Source: Amycolatopsis rifamycinica (lineage in GTDB: Bacteria; Actinomycetota; Actinomycetes; Mycobacteriales; Pseudonocardiaceae). From it: a DNA stretch of 64,000 nucleotides. The DNA lies in contig NZ_JMQI01000028.1 in NCBI RefSeq assembly GCF_000695625.1, forward strand, positions 186,001 to 250,000. Direction: 5' to 3'. The notes under the pieces are model-generated. The model made no database searches and had not been told where the DNA came from. It saw nothing but the letters and a program-made list of their open reading frames with translations. This document shows positions 33,735-42,689 of the stretch, piece by piece; the first letter of the stretch is position 1, and each line of letters begins with the position of its first letter. The translations under genes were made by a program, and so were the position numbers.

Positions 33735-34370
33735 TTGGCAACCGAGATTTCCGGGACGAAGCGTCCGGGCGGCCGCACCGAGCGGACCCGCCTCGCCGCG
33801 CTCAACGCCACGCTGGAGCTGCTCGGCGAACGCGGGTACGCCGAGCTGACCGTCGAGGCGGTCGCCGAACGCTCCGGCGTGCACAAGACGACGTTGTACC
33901 GCCGCTGGGAGTCCGCCGAAGGCCTGGTCGCGGCGGCCTTGCTGCTGGGCGCCGAGCAGGAGTGGGCGGTGCCGGACACCGGTTCCCTCGAAGGCGACCT
34001 GCGCGCGATCACCCTGGAGCTCGTGCGCTACTTCACCACCCCGGGCGAGCGCGAGCTGCCCACGGCGTCGATCTCGGCGGCGTTCCTCTCCCCGCGCGCG
34101 GCCGACGCCCTGCGCGAGTTCTACGTCGACCGCCACGCCCGTTCGGCGGCCGCCGTGGCCCGGGCGATCGAGCGCGGCGAAGTCCCGCCCGGCACCGATC
34201 CCGTGGAGCCGGTGCGCGTGGCCTGCGGCCCGGTGTTCTACCGCCTGTTCGTGTCCCGGGAAGGCGTGACGCCGCAGGACGCGGGAGTCGCGGCGGCGGC
34301 GGCCGCCGCCGCGGCGAAAGCCGGCGTGTTCACGGCAACGGACGGCGGAACCGCACCACTTCCAGGGTGA
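33735..34370 (+). CDS. TetR-family transcriptional regulator
   Basis: 211 residues from TTG 33735, supported by AGGAG seven bases upstream; no ATG or GTG is better placed. The N-terminal helix-turn-helix (about 18-62: TLELLGERGYAELTVEAVAERSG, read in parts, then VHKTTLYRRWESAEGL) is standard. The C-terminal half matches TetR_C_16/C_11-type dimerisation helices (VACGPVFYRLFVSREG). An Ala run of ten residues lies near 190. Divergent from the erythromycin-esterase-like gene with 31 bases between starts, so repression of that gene is likely. The last 41 bases overlap the convergent GNAT gene. Confidence 0.9.
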   Translation: MATEISGTKRPGGRTERTRLAALNATLELLGERGYAELTVEAVAERSGVHKTTLYRRWESAEGLVAAALLLGAEQEWAVPDTGSLEGDLRAITLELVRYFTTPGERELPTASISAAFLSPRAADALREFYVDRHARSAAAVARAIERGEVPPGTDPVEPVRVACGPVFYRLFVSREGVTPQDAGVAAAAAAAAAKAGVFTATDGGTAPLPG

Positions 34371-34794
34371 CGTCGCCGAGCGTCTCGGTTCCGGTGCCGC
34401 CGTCGTCCACCCAGCCCTGCCGGACGTAGAACGCCTTCGCCCGCTCGTTGGTCGCGAGCACCCAGAGAACGGCGCTGTCGCCGGACATCGCCGCGACGAC
34501 CCGGTCGTGCAGCGCCCGGCCAAGGCCGCGGCCCCAGCACTCCGGCAGCAGGTACAGCGCATACAGCTGCGAAGGCCCGAAGGCCACGAAGCCGACCACG
34601 ACGTCGTCCTCCGAGACGACCAGCACCTGCCCGGCGCCTTCGCGGAGGCGTCGCTCCCAGGAAGCCGCCCGCTCTTCGGCCGAGAGACGCGCGAGGAAGT
34701 CCTCCGGCAGCAGGCCCGCGTACGCCGCCCGCCACGAGGCCACGTGAACCTGCCCGATCGCCGGGGCGTCGGCGACCGTGGCCGCGCGGATCAG
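34330..34794 (-). CDS. GNAT-family N-acetyltransferase, probable CTG start
   Basis: 154 residues. The GNAT core is clear: IRAATVADAPAIGQVHVASW at the N-terminus, VVVGFVAFG, then the acetyl-CoA loop LYLLPECWGRGLGRALHD and the final NERAKAFYVRQGWV. No ATG or GTG lies in the right place; the codon giving the family N-terminus is CTG 34794, which overlaps the recG stop (CTGA) with GGAGAAGAG directly upstream. Translational coupling to recG is likely. The open frame runs much further upstream, but that part is out of frame within recG. Substrate unknown. The 3' end overlaps the convergent tetR gene by 41 bases. Confidence 0.82.
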   Translation of the reverse strand: MIRAATVADAPAIGQVHVASWRAAYAGLLPEDFLARLSAEERAASWERRLREGAGQVLVVSEDDVVVGFVAFGPSQLYALYLLPECWGRGLGRALHDRVVAAMSGDSAVLWVLATNERAKAFYVRQGWVDDGGTGTETLGDVTLEVVRFRRPLP

Positions 34795-36944
34795 CTCTTC
34801 TCCAGGTACTCCGCGCGCTCGACGTCGACGACGTCGGCGACCATCTGCGCCAGGCCGCGGTACTTCGTCAGGTCCGGGTCCTGCGTGACGAGCTCCTGCG
34901 CCAGCGCCCGGGACGCGGCGATCACGTCTTCGTCCCGCAGCAGCGACAGCAGCTTGAGCGTGGACCGCTTCCCGGACTGCGCGGCGCCGAGGATGTCGCC
35001 TTCGCGGCGCAGTTCGAGGTCCAGGCGCGACAGCTCGAAACCGTCCGTGGTGGACTCGACCGCCGCCAGCCGCTCGCGGGTCGCCGTGCCGTCGAGGGCC
35101 TCGGTGACCAGCAGGCACAGCCCGGGCACGCTGCCCCGGCCGACGCGGCCGCGCAGCTGGTGCAGCTGGCTGACGCCGAACCGGTCGGCGTCCATGATCA
35201 CCATCGCGGTCGCGTTCGGCACGTTCACGCCGACCTCGATCACCGTGGTGGCCACGAGGACGTCCAGGTTGCCCGCGGAGAAGGCCCGCATCACGGCGTC
35301 CTTGTCGTCGGGCGGCATCCGGCCGTGCAGCACGCCGATCTTCAGGCCCCGCAACGGGCCGTTCTCCAGCTCGGGGGCGACATCGAGGACGGCGAGCGGC
35401 GGCCGCTTGTCGCTCTTGTCCGACGGCGGCTCGTCGCCGATCCGCGGGCAGACGACGTACGCCTGGTGGCCCTTGCCGACCTCTTCGCGGACGCGCTGCC
35501 AGATCCGGTCGAACCAGGCGGGCTTCTCGGCCACCGGCACGACCGTGGTCGAGATCGGCGACCGCCCGACCGGCATCTCGCGCAGCGCGGAGACCTCCAG
35601 GTCGCCGTACACGGTCATCGCGACCGTGCGCGGGATCGGCGTGGCGGTCATGACGAGCACGTGCGGGCTGGTGTCGCCGGAGCCGCGGGTGCGCAGCGCG
35701 TCCCGCTGCTCGACGCCGAAGCGGTGCTGCTCGTCGACGACGGCCAGGCCCAGGTCGGCGAACTCGACGTGGTCCTGGATCAGCGCGTGCGTGCCGACGA
35801 CGATGCCCGCCTCTCCGCTGACGATCTCCAGCAGCGACTTCTTGCGTTCCTTCGCCCCCATCGACCCGGTCAGCAGGGTCACGCGGGTGGCGTTCTCCGC
35901 CGCGCCCAGCTCGCCCGCCTGGCCGAGGTCGCCGAGCATCTCGCGCAGCGACCGCGCGTGCTGCGCGGCGAGGACCTCGGTCGGGGCCAGCATCGCGGCC
36001 TGCCGCCCGTTGTCGACCACCTGCAGCATCGCCCGCAGCGCGACGACCGTCTTGCCCGAGCCGACTTCGCCCTGCAGCAGCCGGTTCATCGGGTGCTCGG
36101 AGGCGAGGTCCGCGGCGATCTCGTCGCCGATTCCCCGCTGGCCGGCGGTGAGGTCGAAGGGCAGCCGCTTGTCGAAGGCGTCCAGCAGGCCACCGCCGAC
36201 GTGCGGGTTGGCCTTCGCCGGCCGCGAGATGGCCGAGTGGCGCCGCTGCGCGAAGATCAGCTGGACGGCCATGGCCTCGTCCCACTTCAGCCGCTTCTTC
36301 GACGCCTCCAGGTGCGCCCAGTTCTCCGGGCGGTGGATGCCGCGCAGCGCGTTGTCGAGGTCCGACAACCGGTGCAGCCGCCGCAGCTCGGCGGGCATCG
36401 GGTCGTCGTCGACCTCGAGGACGTCGAGGACCTGGCGCACGCACTTGGCGATCGACCAGGTCGGCATGCCCTGCGCCGCCGGGTAGACCGGGATGATCGC
36501 GGCGAGGAAGTCGTCCATCGCCTCTTCGGCGCGGTCGGCCTCGAACAGCTCGTACTCGGGGTTGGTCAGCTGCAGGGTGTCGCGGAAGGCGGACACCTTG
36601 CCGGCGAACAGGCCGGTCTTGCCGGGGACGAGGTCCTTCTCGCGCCAGGCCTGGTTGAAGAACGCGCAGGTGAGGCGGCGTTTCCCGTCGGTGATGACCA
36701 TGTCGAGGATGGTCCCGTTGCGGGCCTTCATCCGCCGCTTGCTCACCTTCTCGATGCGCGCCAGCACGGTGGCGTGCTCGCCCAGCTCGAGGCCGTGGAT
36801 GTCGGTGAGCTCGCCGCGCTCGGCGTAGCGGCGCGGGTAGTGGCGCAGCAGGTCGCTGACCGTCTCGATGTTCAGCGACGTGGCGAGCGCCTTCGCCGTC
36901 TTGGCGCCCAGCAGCAACGGCAGCTTGTCGCGCAGTCCGGCCAT
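34791..36944 (-). CDS. recG: ATP-dependent DNA helicase RecG
   Basis: 717 residues, typical of the family. The N-terminal wedge/OB domain is about 1-230 (DLLRHYPRRYAERGEL, TGLFAGKVSAFRDTLQLTNPEYE read in parts). Helicase motif I is GEVGSGKT (292-299), motif II DEQH (404-407), motif III TATPIPRT, and motif VI QLRGRVGRG. RecG reverses stalled replication forks and remodels recombination intermediates on the chromosome. ATG 36944 lies three bases after the FakA-like stop, so the two are co-transcribed; the GNAT gene overlaps its 3' end. Confidence 0.97.
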   Translation of the reverse strand: MAGLRDKLPLLLGAKTAKALATSLNIETVSDLLRHYPRRYAERGELTDIHGLELGEHATVLARIEKVSKRRMKARNGTILDMVITDGKRRLTCAFFNQAWREKDLVPGKTGLFAGKVSAFRDTLQLTNPEYELFEADRAEEAMDDFLAAIIPVYPAAQGMPTWSIAKCVRQVLDVLEVDDDPMPAELRRLHRLSDLDNALRGIHRPENWAHLEASKKRLKWDEAMAVQLIFAQRRHSAISRPAKANPHVGGGLLDAFDKRLPFDLTAGQRGIGDEIAADLASEHPMNRLLQGEVGSGKTVVALRAMLQVVDNGRQAAMLAPTEVLAAQHARSLREMLGDLGQAGELGAAENATRVTLLTGSMGAKERKKSLLEIVSGEAGIVVGTHALIQDHVEFADLGLAVVDEQHRFGVEQRDALRTRGSGDTSPHVLVMTATPIPRTVAMTVYGDLEVSALREMPVGRSPISTTVVPVAEKPAWFDRIWQRVREEVGKGHQAYVVCPRIGDEPPSDKSDKRPPLAVLDVAPELENGPLRGLKIGVLHGRMPPDDKDAVMRAFSAGNLDVLVATTVIEVGVNVPNATAMVIMDADRFGVSQLHQLRGRVGRGSVPGLCLLVTEALDGTATRERLAAVESTTDGFELSRLDLELRREGDILGAAQSGKRSTLKLLSLLRDEDVIAASRALAQELVTQDPDLTKYRGLAQMVADVVDVERAEYLEKS

Positions 36945-36947
36945 CCG

Positions 36948-38519
36948 CTATTCGACTCCCATCAGCAGCACGGCGTCCGCCTGGCCGCTGGCGTAGCTGG
37001 TCAGCTCCACCTCCGGGTGCTCCACCCGCAGCTGCTCCGCGAGCTCCTCGGCGACCCCCGGCGGGGCCGCCGCCCCGCTGAGCACCGTCACCAGTTCCCC
37101 GCCGAGCGCCAGCATCCGGTTCAGCACCTTCATCGCGGCCGCGACCAGGTTCGTCTCGGACGCGGGCGCGGGCTCGATCAGCACCACCTCGTCGTCGACC
37201 AGGCCGACCACGTCACCGGACTGGGCCCGGCCCACCCAGGTTAGCGACTCCTCCTGCGCGATCCGCAGTTCGCCACGCCTGGTCGCGGCGGCCGCTTCGG
37301 CCATCGCGACGACGTCGTCGTTGGTGCGGCGCCCGGCGTCGTGCACGGCGAGGGCGGCGAGCACCTGCACCGGTGACGCGCACGGGATGACCACGACGTC
37401 CCGGTCGGCGGCCATGGCGTGCCCGGCCGCGGTGTCGGCGGCGGCGGTGAGCGCGACGCTGCCCGGCAGCACGGTCACCTGCTGCCCGGCGGCCTCGTTG
37501 AGCAGGCCGATCATGTCCTCGACGCTCGGCGTCCCGCCTTCGGGCACGGCCAGCACCGGGATGCTTTCGGCCCGCAGCAGCTCGGCCAGCGCCCCGCCGT
37601 GGACGACGGCGACGACCGTGCGGTCGATCCCGCCGCCGGGCTCGATCGGCGTCGGCGTGAGCAGTGGTTCGACGCGGATCTTGCGCGGCCGGCCGAGCGC
37701 GAGCCCGGCCTCGATGGCGGCGCCGATGTCGGCGCAGTGGACGTGCACGGCGTGGCTGCCCGAGCCGTCGCCGGCCACGGTGACGCTGTCGCCGAGGCCG
37801 CTGAGCTCCTTGCGCAGGGTCGGCAGGTTCGCCTCGTCGACACCGTCCAGGAGGTACATGACCTCCCAGGCGTAGGCCTCGTCGTGCGCGGGGGCCTCGA
37901 GGGCGTGGTCCTGTTCGACGGGGGCCCCGGTGAGCACCCCGACCAGCGCGTCGAGCACGGCGACCAGGCCGCGCGCCCCGGCGTCGACGACCCCGGCCCT
38001 GGCCAGCGCGGGCAGCTGCTCGGGCGTCTTCTCGAGGGCGTGCGCGGCCTCCTGCGCAGCCTTCTTCGCGACTTCGCCGAGCGGGCTCGTCTCACCGCGA
38101 ACGGCGAGGGCGACGGCGTGCAGGACGGTCAGGATGGTCCCGGCGACCGGGCGGCTGACGGCGCCGGTGGCGACTTCGTCGGCGTGGCCGAGGGCCTCGG
38201 CCAGCCACGGGCCGTCCAGGTCGCCTTCGGCGCGGTCGGCGAGCCCGCGCACGACCTGGGAGAGGATCACCCCGGAGTTGCCCTTCGCGGAGGCGACCGC
38301 GCCCCGCGCCAGGATCTTCAGCGCTTCGGCGGCGTCACCCGGGGTCGCTTCGGAGAGTTCGCGGGCCGCGCCGGTCATCGTGAAGAGCATGTTGGAGCCG
38401 GTGTCGGAATCGGCGACGGGGTAGACGTTGATCTCGTCGATGGCCGGCCGCAGGCTCGCCAGGCTGCGCACACAACCCGCAGCCCAGGCCGACACCGCCG
38501 CCGTGTCCAGCACCCGCAC
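36948..38519 (-). CDS. DAK2-domain protein, FakA (fatty acid kinase)-like
   Basis: 523 residues from GTG 38519 with AGGAGG upstream. The N-terminal DAK2/DhaL-like kinase domain (about 1-195) carries the nucleotide and magnesium motif [13 protein letters not shown] (31-43) and [10 protein letters not shown] middle region and a C-terminal YloV-like domain follow. FakA phosphorylates fatty acids bound to FakB (DegV proteins) for phospholipid synthesis; no fakB is near. The recG neighbour is a conserved arrangement in actinobacteria. The rpmB gene is divergent, with about 130 bases between. Kinase activity is inferred from motifs. Confidence 0.9.
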   Translation of the reverse strand: MRVLDTAAVSAWAAGCVRSLASLRPAIDEINVYPVADSDTGSNMLFTMTGAARELSEATPGDAAEALKILARGAVASAKGNSGVILSQVVRGLADRAEGDLDGPWLAEALGHADEVATGAVSRPVAGTILTVLHAVALAVRGETSPLGEVAKKAAQEAAHALEKTPEQLPALARAGVVDAGARGLVAVLDALVGVLTGAPVEQDHALEAPAHDEAYAWEVMYLLDGVDEANLPTLRKELSGLGDSVTVAGDGSGSHAVHVHCADIGAAIEAGLALGRPRKIRVEPLLTPTPIEPGGGIDRTVVAVVHGGALAELLRAESIPVLAVPEGGTPSVEDMIGLLNEAAGQQVTVLPGSVALTAAADTAAGHAMAADRDVVVIPCASPVQVLAALAVHDAGRRTNDDVVAMAEAAAATRRGELRIAQEESLTWVGRAQSGDVVGLVDDEVVLIEPAPASETNLVAAAMKVLNRMLALGGELVTVLSGAAAPPGVAEELAEQLRVEHPEVELTSYASGQADAVLLMGVE

Positions 38520-38586
38520 CCCGCAACCTCCTGACCGGTCCGAGGCAGCGTATCGACCCGGTGCGGGGCCTCGCGAAGCCAGTAGT

Positions 38587-38645
38587 TACTATGGTCGAGT
38601 TGCCCAGTGCATCTGGGCTCATTTCTATGACCCAGATCCAAAGGA
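38587..38645 (+). promoter_or_regulatory. rpmB promoter -10 and short leader with alternative hairpins
   Basis: TACTAT (38587-38592) is a good -10 box, placing the start near 38599. In the leader GCCCAG (38602-38607) pairs with CTGGGC (38613-38618), while ATCTGGG (38611-38617) pairs with CCCAGAT (38631-38637). The two stems share bases and exclude each other, and the second ends three bases before the ribosome binding site AAAGGAG. This may be a translational switch; a chance arrangement is possible. Confidence 0.4.
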
Positions 38646-38652
38646 GTTCGAC

Positions 38653-38844
38653 GTGGCTGCCGTGTGCGACGTCTGTGGCAAGGGACCCGGCTTCGGCAAG
38701 TCGGTCTCGCACTCCCACCGCCGTACCAACCGCCGGTGGAACCCGAACATCCAGACCGTCCACGCCAAGGTGGGTGTGTCCCAGCGCAAGCGCCTGAACG
38801 TGTGCACCTCGTGCATCAAGGCGGGCAAGGTCGTTCGCGGCTGA
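38653..38844 (+). CDS. rpmB: Ribosomal protein bL28, zinc-binding type
   Basis: 63 residues from GTG 38653, with AAAGGAG just upstream. [20 protein letters not shown], then [10 protein letters not shown], are typical bL28. Two CxxC pairs (CDVC and CTSC) mark the zinc-binding form rather than the zinc-free paralogue that some actinobacteria induce when zinc is scarce. It is a component of the 50S subunit. Monocistronic, with a strong terminator 16 bases after the stop and a possible switching leader. Confidence 0.97.
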   Translation: MAAVCDVCGKGPGFGKSVSHSHRRTNRRWNPNIQTVHAKVGVSQRKRLNVCTSCIKAGKVVRG

Positions 38845-38860
38845 GGCGAGAAGTTTGGGG

Positions 38861-38888
38861 TGGCGGGTGCTCGCGAGAGCACCCGCCA
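38861..38888. terminator. Bidirectional terminator between rpmB and the hydrolase gene
   Basis: TGGCGGGTGCTC (38861-38872) pairs perfectly with 38877-38888 around a GCGA loop and is followed by TTTT on the plus strand. It serves rpmB and the convergent hydrolase gene, whose stop lies at 38892. Confidence 0.88.
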
Positions 38889-38891
38889 TTT

Positions 38892-39665
38892 TCATGCCCG
38901 CTTCAGGAAATCCGTCAGCGGGTCCTTGAGGGTTTCCGGGAACTGCAGCACCCCGTGGTCCTGGCCGGCCAGCGTCTCGTGACGGGCGCCCGGTACCGCC
39001 GCGGCCGCCGCGCGGGCGCCTGACCGGAGAGCCTCGTCACTCGCGCCGCCGCCGATCACCAAGGCCGGGATCGAGATGCGGGCCAGCGAGGCCCGCGGGC
39101 GAGCATCCGGGCCGACGATCGTCAGGTCGTACGGCAGCGTGTGCGCCAGCGCCGTGAACCAGCCCCACACCGGCGCGGACTTCATCCCCTCGATCATCTC
39201 CGCCGGGGTGCCCGCGACCTGCAGGAACGTCGCCACCGCGCCATTCCGGTCGCCCACCGCCAGCTGCGCCCGCACCTCGTCGACGACGTCGGCCCGTGGG
39301 TGCTCGTCGGTCGCGTACGGCGGCTCGTACGCCACCACGCGGTCGATGCCGATGCCCGCCGCGGCCGCCTCCAGGGCCAGGACCGCGCCCGACGAGTGGC
39401 CGAACACCGACGCGGTCCCGCCCACGTGGGCGATCAGCGCCGCGAGGTCCTCGATCTCCCGCTCCATCGCGTACTCGGCCGAGTCGCCGGAGTCCCCGCG
39501 CCCGCGGCGGTCGTAGGCGATCGTCGTGAAGTCGCCGGCCAGGACCTCCGCCAGGCCCGCCACGGTCGTCCGGTCGTTGAACGCGCCGCCGACCAGGATC
39601 ACCGGCGCGCCCGAACCGCGCTGCTCGAAGTGGATGGCCGTGCCGTCGGCCGAAGTGACGTTCAT
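38892..39665 (-). CDS. Alpha/beta hydrolase
   Basis: 257 residues from ATG 39665 (GGAGGAA upstream). The fold is shown by VILVGGAFNDRTT, YDRRGRGDSGDS, the nucleophile elbow FGHSSGAVLALEAA (GHSSG serine), and a C-terminal catalytic histidine in GQDHGVLQ. No signal peptide; cytoplasmic. The substrate cannot be inferred; such proteins act on esters, epoxides or lactones. Lies downstream of ung by 56 bases on the same strand and may be co-transcribed with it. Confidence 0.9.
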   Translation of the reverse strand: MNVTSADGTAIHFEQRGSGAPVILVGGAFNDRTTVAGLAEVLAGDFTTIAYDRRGRGDSGDSAEYAMEREIEDLAALIAHVGGTASVFGHSSGAVLALEAAAAGIGIDRVVAYEPPYATDEHPRADVVDEVRAQLAVGDRNGAVATFLQVAGTPAEMIEGMKSAPVWGWFTALAHTLPYDLTIVGPDARPRASLARISIPALVIGGGASDEALRSGARAAAAAVPGARHETLAGQDHGVLQFPETLKDPLTDFLKRA

Positions 39666-39721
39666 GCTTCCTCCAAAGGGTTCACCCCTGGTCGGAGCCG
39701 TCACACCGATCCGGACACCGG

Positions 39722-40399
39722 TCAGGGGAGTTTCCAGTCGACCGGCGCCGCGCCTTGGGACTCCAGCAACTGGTTGGCCCGGCTGAACGGCCGCGACCCG
39801 AAGAAGCCGTTGTGCGCCGAAAGCGGGCTCGGGTGCGCGGACTCGATGCACGGGACCTCGCCCAGCATCGGCCGCAGGTTGCGGGCGTTGCGGCCCCACA
39901 GGATCGCCACCATCGGCTCCGGCCGGGCCGCGAGGGCCTTGATCGCCTGCTCGGTGACCTCTTCCCAGCCCTTGCCCTGGTGCGAGTTCGACTTCCCGGG
40001 CTGCACGGTCAGCGCCCTGTTGAGCAGCAGCACGCCCTGGTCGGCCCACGGCGTCAGGTCGCCGTTGGACGGCAGCGGGTGGCCGAGGTCGTCGCAGTAC
40101 TCCTTGTAGATGTTGACCAGGCTCTTCGGGATCGGCCGGACGTCCGGCGCCACCGAAAAGCTCAAGCCCACCGCGTGCCCGGGCGTCGGGTACGGGTCCT
40201 GCCCGACGATCAGCACGCGGACGTCGTGGAACGGCTGCTGGAACGCCCGCAGCACGTGTTCACCCGCCGGCAGGTAGGTCCGGCCCGCGGCGATCTCCGC
40301 GCGGAGGAACTCCCCCATCGCGGCGACCTGCGGCGCCACCGGTTCGAGGGCTTTCGCCCAGCCTGCCTCGACGATGTCCTGCAGCGGTCGTGCGGTCAC
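39722..40399 (-). CDS. ung: Uracil-DNA glycosylase, family 1
   Basis: 225 residues from GTG 40399. Catalytic water-activating Asp68 is in GQDPYP; VGLSFSV and the DNA-intercalating HPSPLS motif (His189) are intact, as is the [10 protein letters not shown] uracil pocket ([14 protein letters not shown]). It excises uracil from DNA as the first step of base-excision repair. It follows the gamma-carbonic-anhydrase-like gene by 30 bases on the same strand. Confidence 0.97.
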   Translation of the reverse strand: MTARPLQDIVEAGWAKALEPVAPQVAAMGEFLRAEIAAGRTYLPAGEHVLRAFQQPFHDVRVLIVGQDPYPTPGHAVGLSFSVAPDVRPIPKSLVNIYKEYCDDLGHPLPSNGDLTPWADQGVLLLNRALTVQPGKSNSHQGKGWEEVTEQAIKALAARPEPMVAILWGRNARNLRPMLGEVPCIESAHPSPLSAHNGFFGSRPFSRANQLLESQGAAPVDWKLP

Positions 40400-40429
40400 G
40401 GCCCGCGAGCTTACCGGGCGTGGCCGAGG

Positions 40430-40960
40430 TCACCCGAGCGGGTCGAGCCGTCGCAGTTCGGTCCGGAACCGCTGGGCCCGCCGGACGTACGAATCGACGA
40501 CGAGAGCGATGTTCTCCGCGCTGAACGACTTGTTCTCCCGCACCTTCCCCGGCACGCCCAGCGCGATCTCGCCGGTTTTGACGTGAGCACCGTACGAGAG
40601 CACCGCGCCCGCGCCGACCATGCCGCCGTCCTCGATCACCGAGCCGTTCAGCACCACCGAGCCGGACGCGATCAGGCAGCCCGTGCCGATCGTCGCGCCC
40701 TCGACGTGCACCGCGTGCCCGATGGCCGACGACGGCCCGAGGATCGTCGGGTGCCGTTCGGTGCAGTGCAGGACGCAGCCGTCCTGGACGTTCGAGCGCT
40801 CGCCGATCTCGATGTACCCGTGGTCGCCGCGCAGGACCGTCTGCGGCCACACCGACGCGTGCGCGCCGATCCGGACGTCGCCGATCACCGTCGCGTCCGG
40901 GTGGACGTAGGCGTCGGGGTGGATCGTCGGCTCGAGATCACCGAGTGCGTAGATGGCCAT
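40430..40960 (-). CDS. Gamma-carbonic anhydrase-like hexapeptide-repeat protein
   Basis: 176 residues from ATG 40960 (GGAGG upstream). Left-handed beta-helix repeats (VIGDVRIGAHASVWP, TVLRGDHGYIEIG, GSVIEDGGMVGAGAVLS) with candidate metal histidines His65 (CVLHCTERH), His82 and His85 (GHAVHVEG) match the YrdA/gamma-CA family. Members bind a metal and some hydrate carbon dioxide; others are transferases, and activity cannot be decided from sequence. Its GTG/ATG region overlaps the start area of the divergent galactosidase gene. First gene of a possible run with ung and the hydrolase gene. Confidence 0.9.
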   Translation of the reverse strand: MAIYALGDLEPTIHPDAYVHPDATVIGDVRIGAHASVWPQTVLRGDHGYIEIGERSNVQDGCVLHCTERHPTILGPSSAIGHAVHVEGATIGTGCLIASGSVVLNGSVIEDGGMVGAGAVLSYGAHVKTGEIALGVPGKVRENKSFSAENIALVVDSYVRRAQRFRTELRRLDPLG

Positions 40961-40992
40961 GCCGCCTCCGGGTGACTGCGGTTTCACTTCCC

Positions 40993-42207
40993 GTGCGATT
41001 GGATCACGCCATCGCCGCGAACCGGAACGCCAGTACTCCGAGCACGGGCCTCGTGCTCCTCCTCGGCGCGCTGACCTGGTTGCTCAGCCTGCCGGTGGCC
41101 TCGCCCGCCCTGGCGAACGGCCTGGCCGGGACGCCGCCGATGGGCTGGAACAGCTGGAACCAGGTCCGCTGCTACGACCTCACCGAGGACGTCGTGCGCG
41201 AAGCGGCCGACGCGCTCGCCGCCACCGGTCTGCGTGACGCGGGTTACCAGTACGTCGTCGTCGACGACTGCTGGCAGGCACCCACCCGGGCCGCCGACGG
41301 CTCGCTGCGGGCAGACCCGAAGCGGTTCCCGCACGGCATCGCCGACCTCGCCGACTACGTCCACTCCCGCGGCCTGCTGTTCGGCATCTACGCCGTGCCC
41401 GGCAGCCGCACCTGCGCGATGGCCAACGACGCCTACCCCGCCTCCGGCATCGGCTCGCTCGGCCACGAACGCCAGGACGCCGAGACGTTCGGCCGCTGGG
41501 GCGTCGACTACCTCAAGTACGACTGGTGCAACGCCGGCACCGTCGACGGCCTCGACCGGAAGGCCGCGTTCGAGAAGATGCGCGACGAACTGGCCGCGCT
41601 GCCCCGCCCGGTCGTCTACGCGATCTCCGAGTACGGCGTCTCCAGCCCGTGGACATGGGCGCGGCCGGTGGCGAACCTCTGGCGCACCACGGACGATCTG
41701 GTCGCGACCTGGGATTCGGTGCTGGCGACGATCGACCGGCAGGCCGGGGTCGCCGTCCACAGCGGCTCCCCCGGCGGCTGGAACGACCCGGACATGCTCC
41801 AGGTCGGCAACGGCACGCTCACCGCCGACGAGGCACGCGCGCACTTCAGCGTCTGGGCCGTGCTGAACGCGCCGCTGTTCGCCGGCACCGACCCGGCGAG
41901 GCTGAGCGGCACCGACCTCGCGACGCTGGGCAACGCCGAGGCGATCGCCGTCGACCAGGACTTCGCGGGCAGCCAGGGGCGGCGGCTCGACGCGGGTCCC
42001 GGCTACCAGGTGTGGGGAAAACCGTTGAGCGGCGGCGGTTTCGCGGTGGTGCTGCTCAACACCGGCAGCACCACCGCGACCGTCTCCGCGTCGATCCCCG
42101 GGTCGTGGGCCGTGCGCGACCTCTGGGCCCACCGGGACGTCGGAACCGATGTCTCGGCGACCCTGCGGCCCCACGCGGCGGCCCTGCTGAAGCTCACACC
42201 GAGGTGA
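40993..42207 (+). CDS. Secreted GH27 alpha-galactosidase
   Basis: 404 residues from GTG 40993; the start is uncertain because no strong ribosome site is visible. A signal peptide (LVLLLGALTWLLSLPVASPA) ends near residue 42. The mature enzyme starts GLAGTPPMGWNSWN, typical of GH27. The nucleophile is Asp177 (YLKYDWCN) and the acid/base Asp235 (RTTDDLVATW), with the GWNDPDML block present. A C-terminal beta-sandwich domain ends the chain; no carbohydrate-binding module. It releases galactose from plant galactosides outside the cell. Divergent from the gamma-CA gene; its end overlaps the convergent GNAT gene by 14 bases. Confidence 0.9.
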   Translation: MRLDHAIAANRNASTPSTGLVLLLGALTWLLSLPVASPALANGLAGTPPMGWNSWNQVRCYDLTEDVVREAADALAATGLRDAGYQYVVVDDCWQAPTRAADGSLRADPKRFPHGIADLADYVHSRGLLFGIYAVPGSRTCAMANDAYPASGIGSLGHERQDAETFGRWGVDYLKYDWCNAGTVDGLDRKAAFEKMRDELAALPRPVVYAISEYGVSSPWTWARPVANLWRTTDDLVATWDSVLATIDRQAGVAVHSGSPGGWNDPDMLQVGNGTLTADEARAHFSVWAVLNAPLFAGTDPARLSGTDLATLGNAEAIAVDQDFAGSQGRRLDAGPGYQVWGKPLSGGGFAVVLLNTGSTTATVSASIPGSWAVRDLWAHRDVGTDVSATLRPHAAALLKLTPR

Positions 42208-42673
42208 GGTCCTTGCCGAAGCAGCGGCTTTCCGGCTCGTTCTTGTAGATGCCGAAGTGCGGGATCTCCGTGTAGCCCGACGAGGTGTAGAGCGCGATCG
42301 CTTCCGGCTGCTTCGTGCCGGTCTCCAGGACCGCGCGCTTGCGGCCGGACAGCGCCGCCGTGCGTTCCAGCTCGAACAGGATCATCCGCGCGAACCCGCG
42401 TCCGCGCGCCGCGTCGGAGACGTACATCCGCTTGAACTCGGCGTCGCCGGGCCGGAAGTCGGGCTCGGGGCCGTCGTGGGCGCGCCACGCCCCGCAGGCG
42501 ACCGCCTCCTCGCCCTGGTAGCCGACGAGGAACAGGCCCTGCGGCGGGTCGAAGTCCGCGGGGCTCATCGGGGTGGCGTCCTCGCTGCCGTAGCGCTCGA
42601 CGTACACCTGCTGCACCGCGGCCATCAGCTTGGCCGCGTCGGGGTGGTCGTAGGGGACTGGAACGATTCTCAC
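42194..42673 (-). CDS. GNAT-family N-acetyltransferase
   Basis: 159 residues from GTG 42673. The acetyl-CoA-binding motif FKRMYVSDAARGRGFARMIL is clear, with VACGAWRAHD as the preceding strand and ALYTSSGYTEI as the last motif. It resembles small cytosolic acetyltransferases acting on amines or peptides; the substrate is unknown. It lies 17 bases after thiL on the same strand and is probably co-transcribed with it. Confidence 0.9.
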   Translation of the reverse strand: MRIVPVPYDHPDAAKLMAAVQQVYVERYGSEDATPMSPADFDPPQGLFLVGYQGEEAVACGAWRAHDGPEPDFRPGDAEFKRMYVSDAARGRGFARMILFELERTAALSGRKRAVLETGTKQPEAIALYTSSGYTEIPHFGIYKNEPESRCFGKDLTSV

Positions 42674-42689
42674 GCTTCCGGAGCCTAGA

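Noticed and set aside
34330..36444. A long minus-strand frame joining the GNAT domain to about 550 upstream residues
   Set aside because: The upstream part is out of frame within recG and is Arg/Ala-rich noise; only the last 154 codons form a GNAT domain.
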